Source of the DNA: an uncultured Chloroflexaceae bacterium
GTDB lineage: Bacteria; Chloroflexota; Chloroflexia; Chloroflexales; Chloroflexaceae
Assembly: GCA_937141995.1 (NCBI GenBank)
Contig: CAKZQX010000008.1
Span: 1-5,864, forward strand
Length of the DNA: 5,864 nt
Direction of reading: 5' to 3'
Positions within the stretch are counted from its first letter, which is position 1. Each line of letters opens with the position of its first letter. This document shows positions 5,066 through 5,864 of the stretch, one piece after another. The notes below the pieces were generated by a model. The model saw only the letters and a list, made by a program, of their open reading frames with translations. It made no database searches and was not told the DNA's origin. The position numbers and the translations under genes are program-made.

Positions 5066-5109
5066 CATTGAGTGGAATTTCCGGGTTACCGTCCACTGCA
5101 TAACTCGTA
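5066..5109. repeat. Remnant of MITE termini abutting the kinase stop codon
   Basis: ACTGCATAACTCGTAT (about 5097-5112) resembles the family's right end ACTGCGTAACGCGTGT and overlaps the kinase stop codon at 5110-5112. The segment before it (CATTGAGTGG, then GGGTTACCG) has weak similarity to the other end. It is best explained as a deleted or decayed element, but the match is loose. Confidence 0.35.
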
Positions 5110-5864
5110 TTACCTGAGTGGTAGCCGTACCTGGAAGCGCGTTCGCCCTGGCAGCGAATGCACCTGAATGTCCCCGCCGTGCCGTCCAACGACAATGCGG
5201 CGGGCAATGTCTAACCCCAGGCCGGTGCCTTTCTCCTGGGCTTTTGTGGTAAAAAACGGCTCCCAGATCTGCGACTGAATATCTGTCGGGATACCGGGGC
5301 CATCATCCGCAATCTCGACCAGGATGCAGCCCGGTTCGCCCAGGGTACGTAGCCAGATACAGCCACGCCCATCAACCGCATCAATCGCATTATCGATTAG
5401 ATTAGTCCAGACCTGGTTAATCTCACTGCCATACACGTTAATGTGGGGCAGGCTACGATCATACTCCCGAATGATGGTGACACCCCGCAGCTTGGCGCGC
5501 AACACAATCAGCGTACTCTCCAGTCCATCGTGAATATCAACATCCTGCTCCATGGCCTGGTCCATGTAAGTATAGGCCTTCACCGAGCGCACCAGTTCCG
5601 AGATTCGCGCCGTGCTCTGGTGTGCTTCGGCCAGCAGCAGATCAACCGCCAGCGCCGCCTCCAGCCAGATCAGCACCGCGCCCAGCACCGTTGAGGGGAT
5701 CAGTGCGGCCACCCGCGCCAGCCAGTGGGTGTCCAGGTTGGCCGATACAAACGTTGATGCCAGTTGCCAACTATCCGGCACGCCATGGTTGCTGATCCAG
5801 TCCGCGATCATATCCTCGCGCTCGCTCTGTACAAACGGATCGAGCCGTGTGGCGGTGGCGATCT
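5110..5864 (-). CDS. Histidine-kinase-like ATPase (N-terminus beyond the window)
   Basis: The frame is open through the right edge (RLDPFVQSERED precedes the first in-window Met at 5811), so the protein is 5'-partial with about 251 visible residues ending in TAA. Numbered from Met 5811, it has the GHKL ATP-binding boxes: N box NLIDNAIDA (137-145), G1 DDGPGIP (169-175), F box WEPFFTTK (183-190) and G2 GTGLGL (195-200). The preceding helical region (about 55-85, AEAHQSTARISELVRSVKAY) stands where the dimerisation domain should be, but shows no classical H-E/D-x-x-T/N-P motif. Related proteins often carry an N-terminal cyclic-nucleotide-binding or other sensor domain; that part is outside the window. 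Its role is presumably signal transduction, and no response regulator is adjacent downstream. Confidence 0.85.
   Translation of the reverse strand, partial: IATATRLDPFVQSEREDMIADWISNHGVPDSWQLASTFVSANLDTHWLARVAALIPSTVLGAVLIWLEAALAVDLLLAEAHQSTARISELVRSVKAYTYMDQAMEQDVDIHDGLESTLIVLRAKLRGVTIIREYDRSLPHINVYGSEINQVWTNLIDNAIDAVDGRGCIWLRTLGEPGCILVEIADDGPGIPTDIQSQIWEPFFTTKAQEKGTGLGLDIARRIVVGRHGGDIQVHSLPGRTRFQVRLPLR

Noticed and set aside
4302..5109. CRISPR array
   Set aside because: The repeats are about 190-275 bp, in both orientations, with no regular spacers.

Overview
The window looks like chromosomal DNA of a moderately GC-rich free-living bacterium. The best guess is a Chloroflexus/Roseiflexus-type member of the Chloroflexota. 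This rests on the style of the signalling proteins (an RsbRD_N-like domain followed by GAF; an HATPase with a non-classical dimerisation region) and on overall resemblance, not on a marker gene, so the taxonomy is tentative. No rRNA, tRNA or CRISPR array was seen.

Layout. Positions 1-624 (minus) hold the N-terminal part of a signalling protein that runs off the left edge. It is preceded on the same strand by a small two-helix membrane protein (737-979). Both have an extended -10 promoter inside the same 12-base sequence. A 569-base gap (980-1548) contains a complete 217-bp palindromic miniature transposable element (1128-1344) with 16-bp terminal inverted repeats and a 5-bp target duplication, then a promoter for an orphan MacB/LolD-type ABC ATPase (1549-2403, plus). 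That gene converges, across a 159-base hairpin-rich spacer, on a PflX-like radical SAM protein (2563-3549, minus). A divergent promoter region (3550-3833) carries a perfect operator-like palindrome and serves the radical SAM gene and a SnoaL/NTF2-like protein (3834-4301, plus). An 808-base gap (4302-5109) between convergent genes is almost filled by three more copies of the element in tandem (4374-4647, 4653-4844, 4850-5065), with terminal remnants on both sides. It ends at the stop codon of a histidine-kinase-like ATPase (5110-5864, minus), which runs off the right edge.

The most interesting content is the repeat family. All four copies share the same concentric plan: terminal repeat, side hairpin, conserved GC-rich outer arm, and a long self-complementary core. 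In each copy the core has a different sequence yet remains fully self-complementary (20-26 bp stems). Two copies lie in one orientation and two in the other. Copy 1 (AATGG) and copy 3 (CAGTA) have exact 5-bp flanking direct repeats, which supports transposition. The array is organised as end-to-end insertions separated by 5-bp CAKTA-type spacers.

The genes do not form one obvious pathway. They are separate small transcription units (sensing/signalling, export ATPase, radical SAM, NTF2-like fold), with the mobile palindromes occupying the intergenic spaces.
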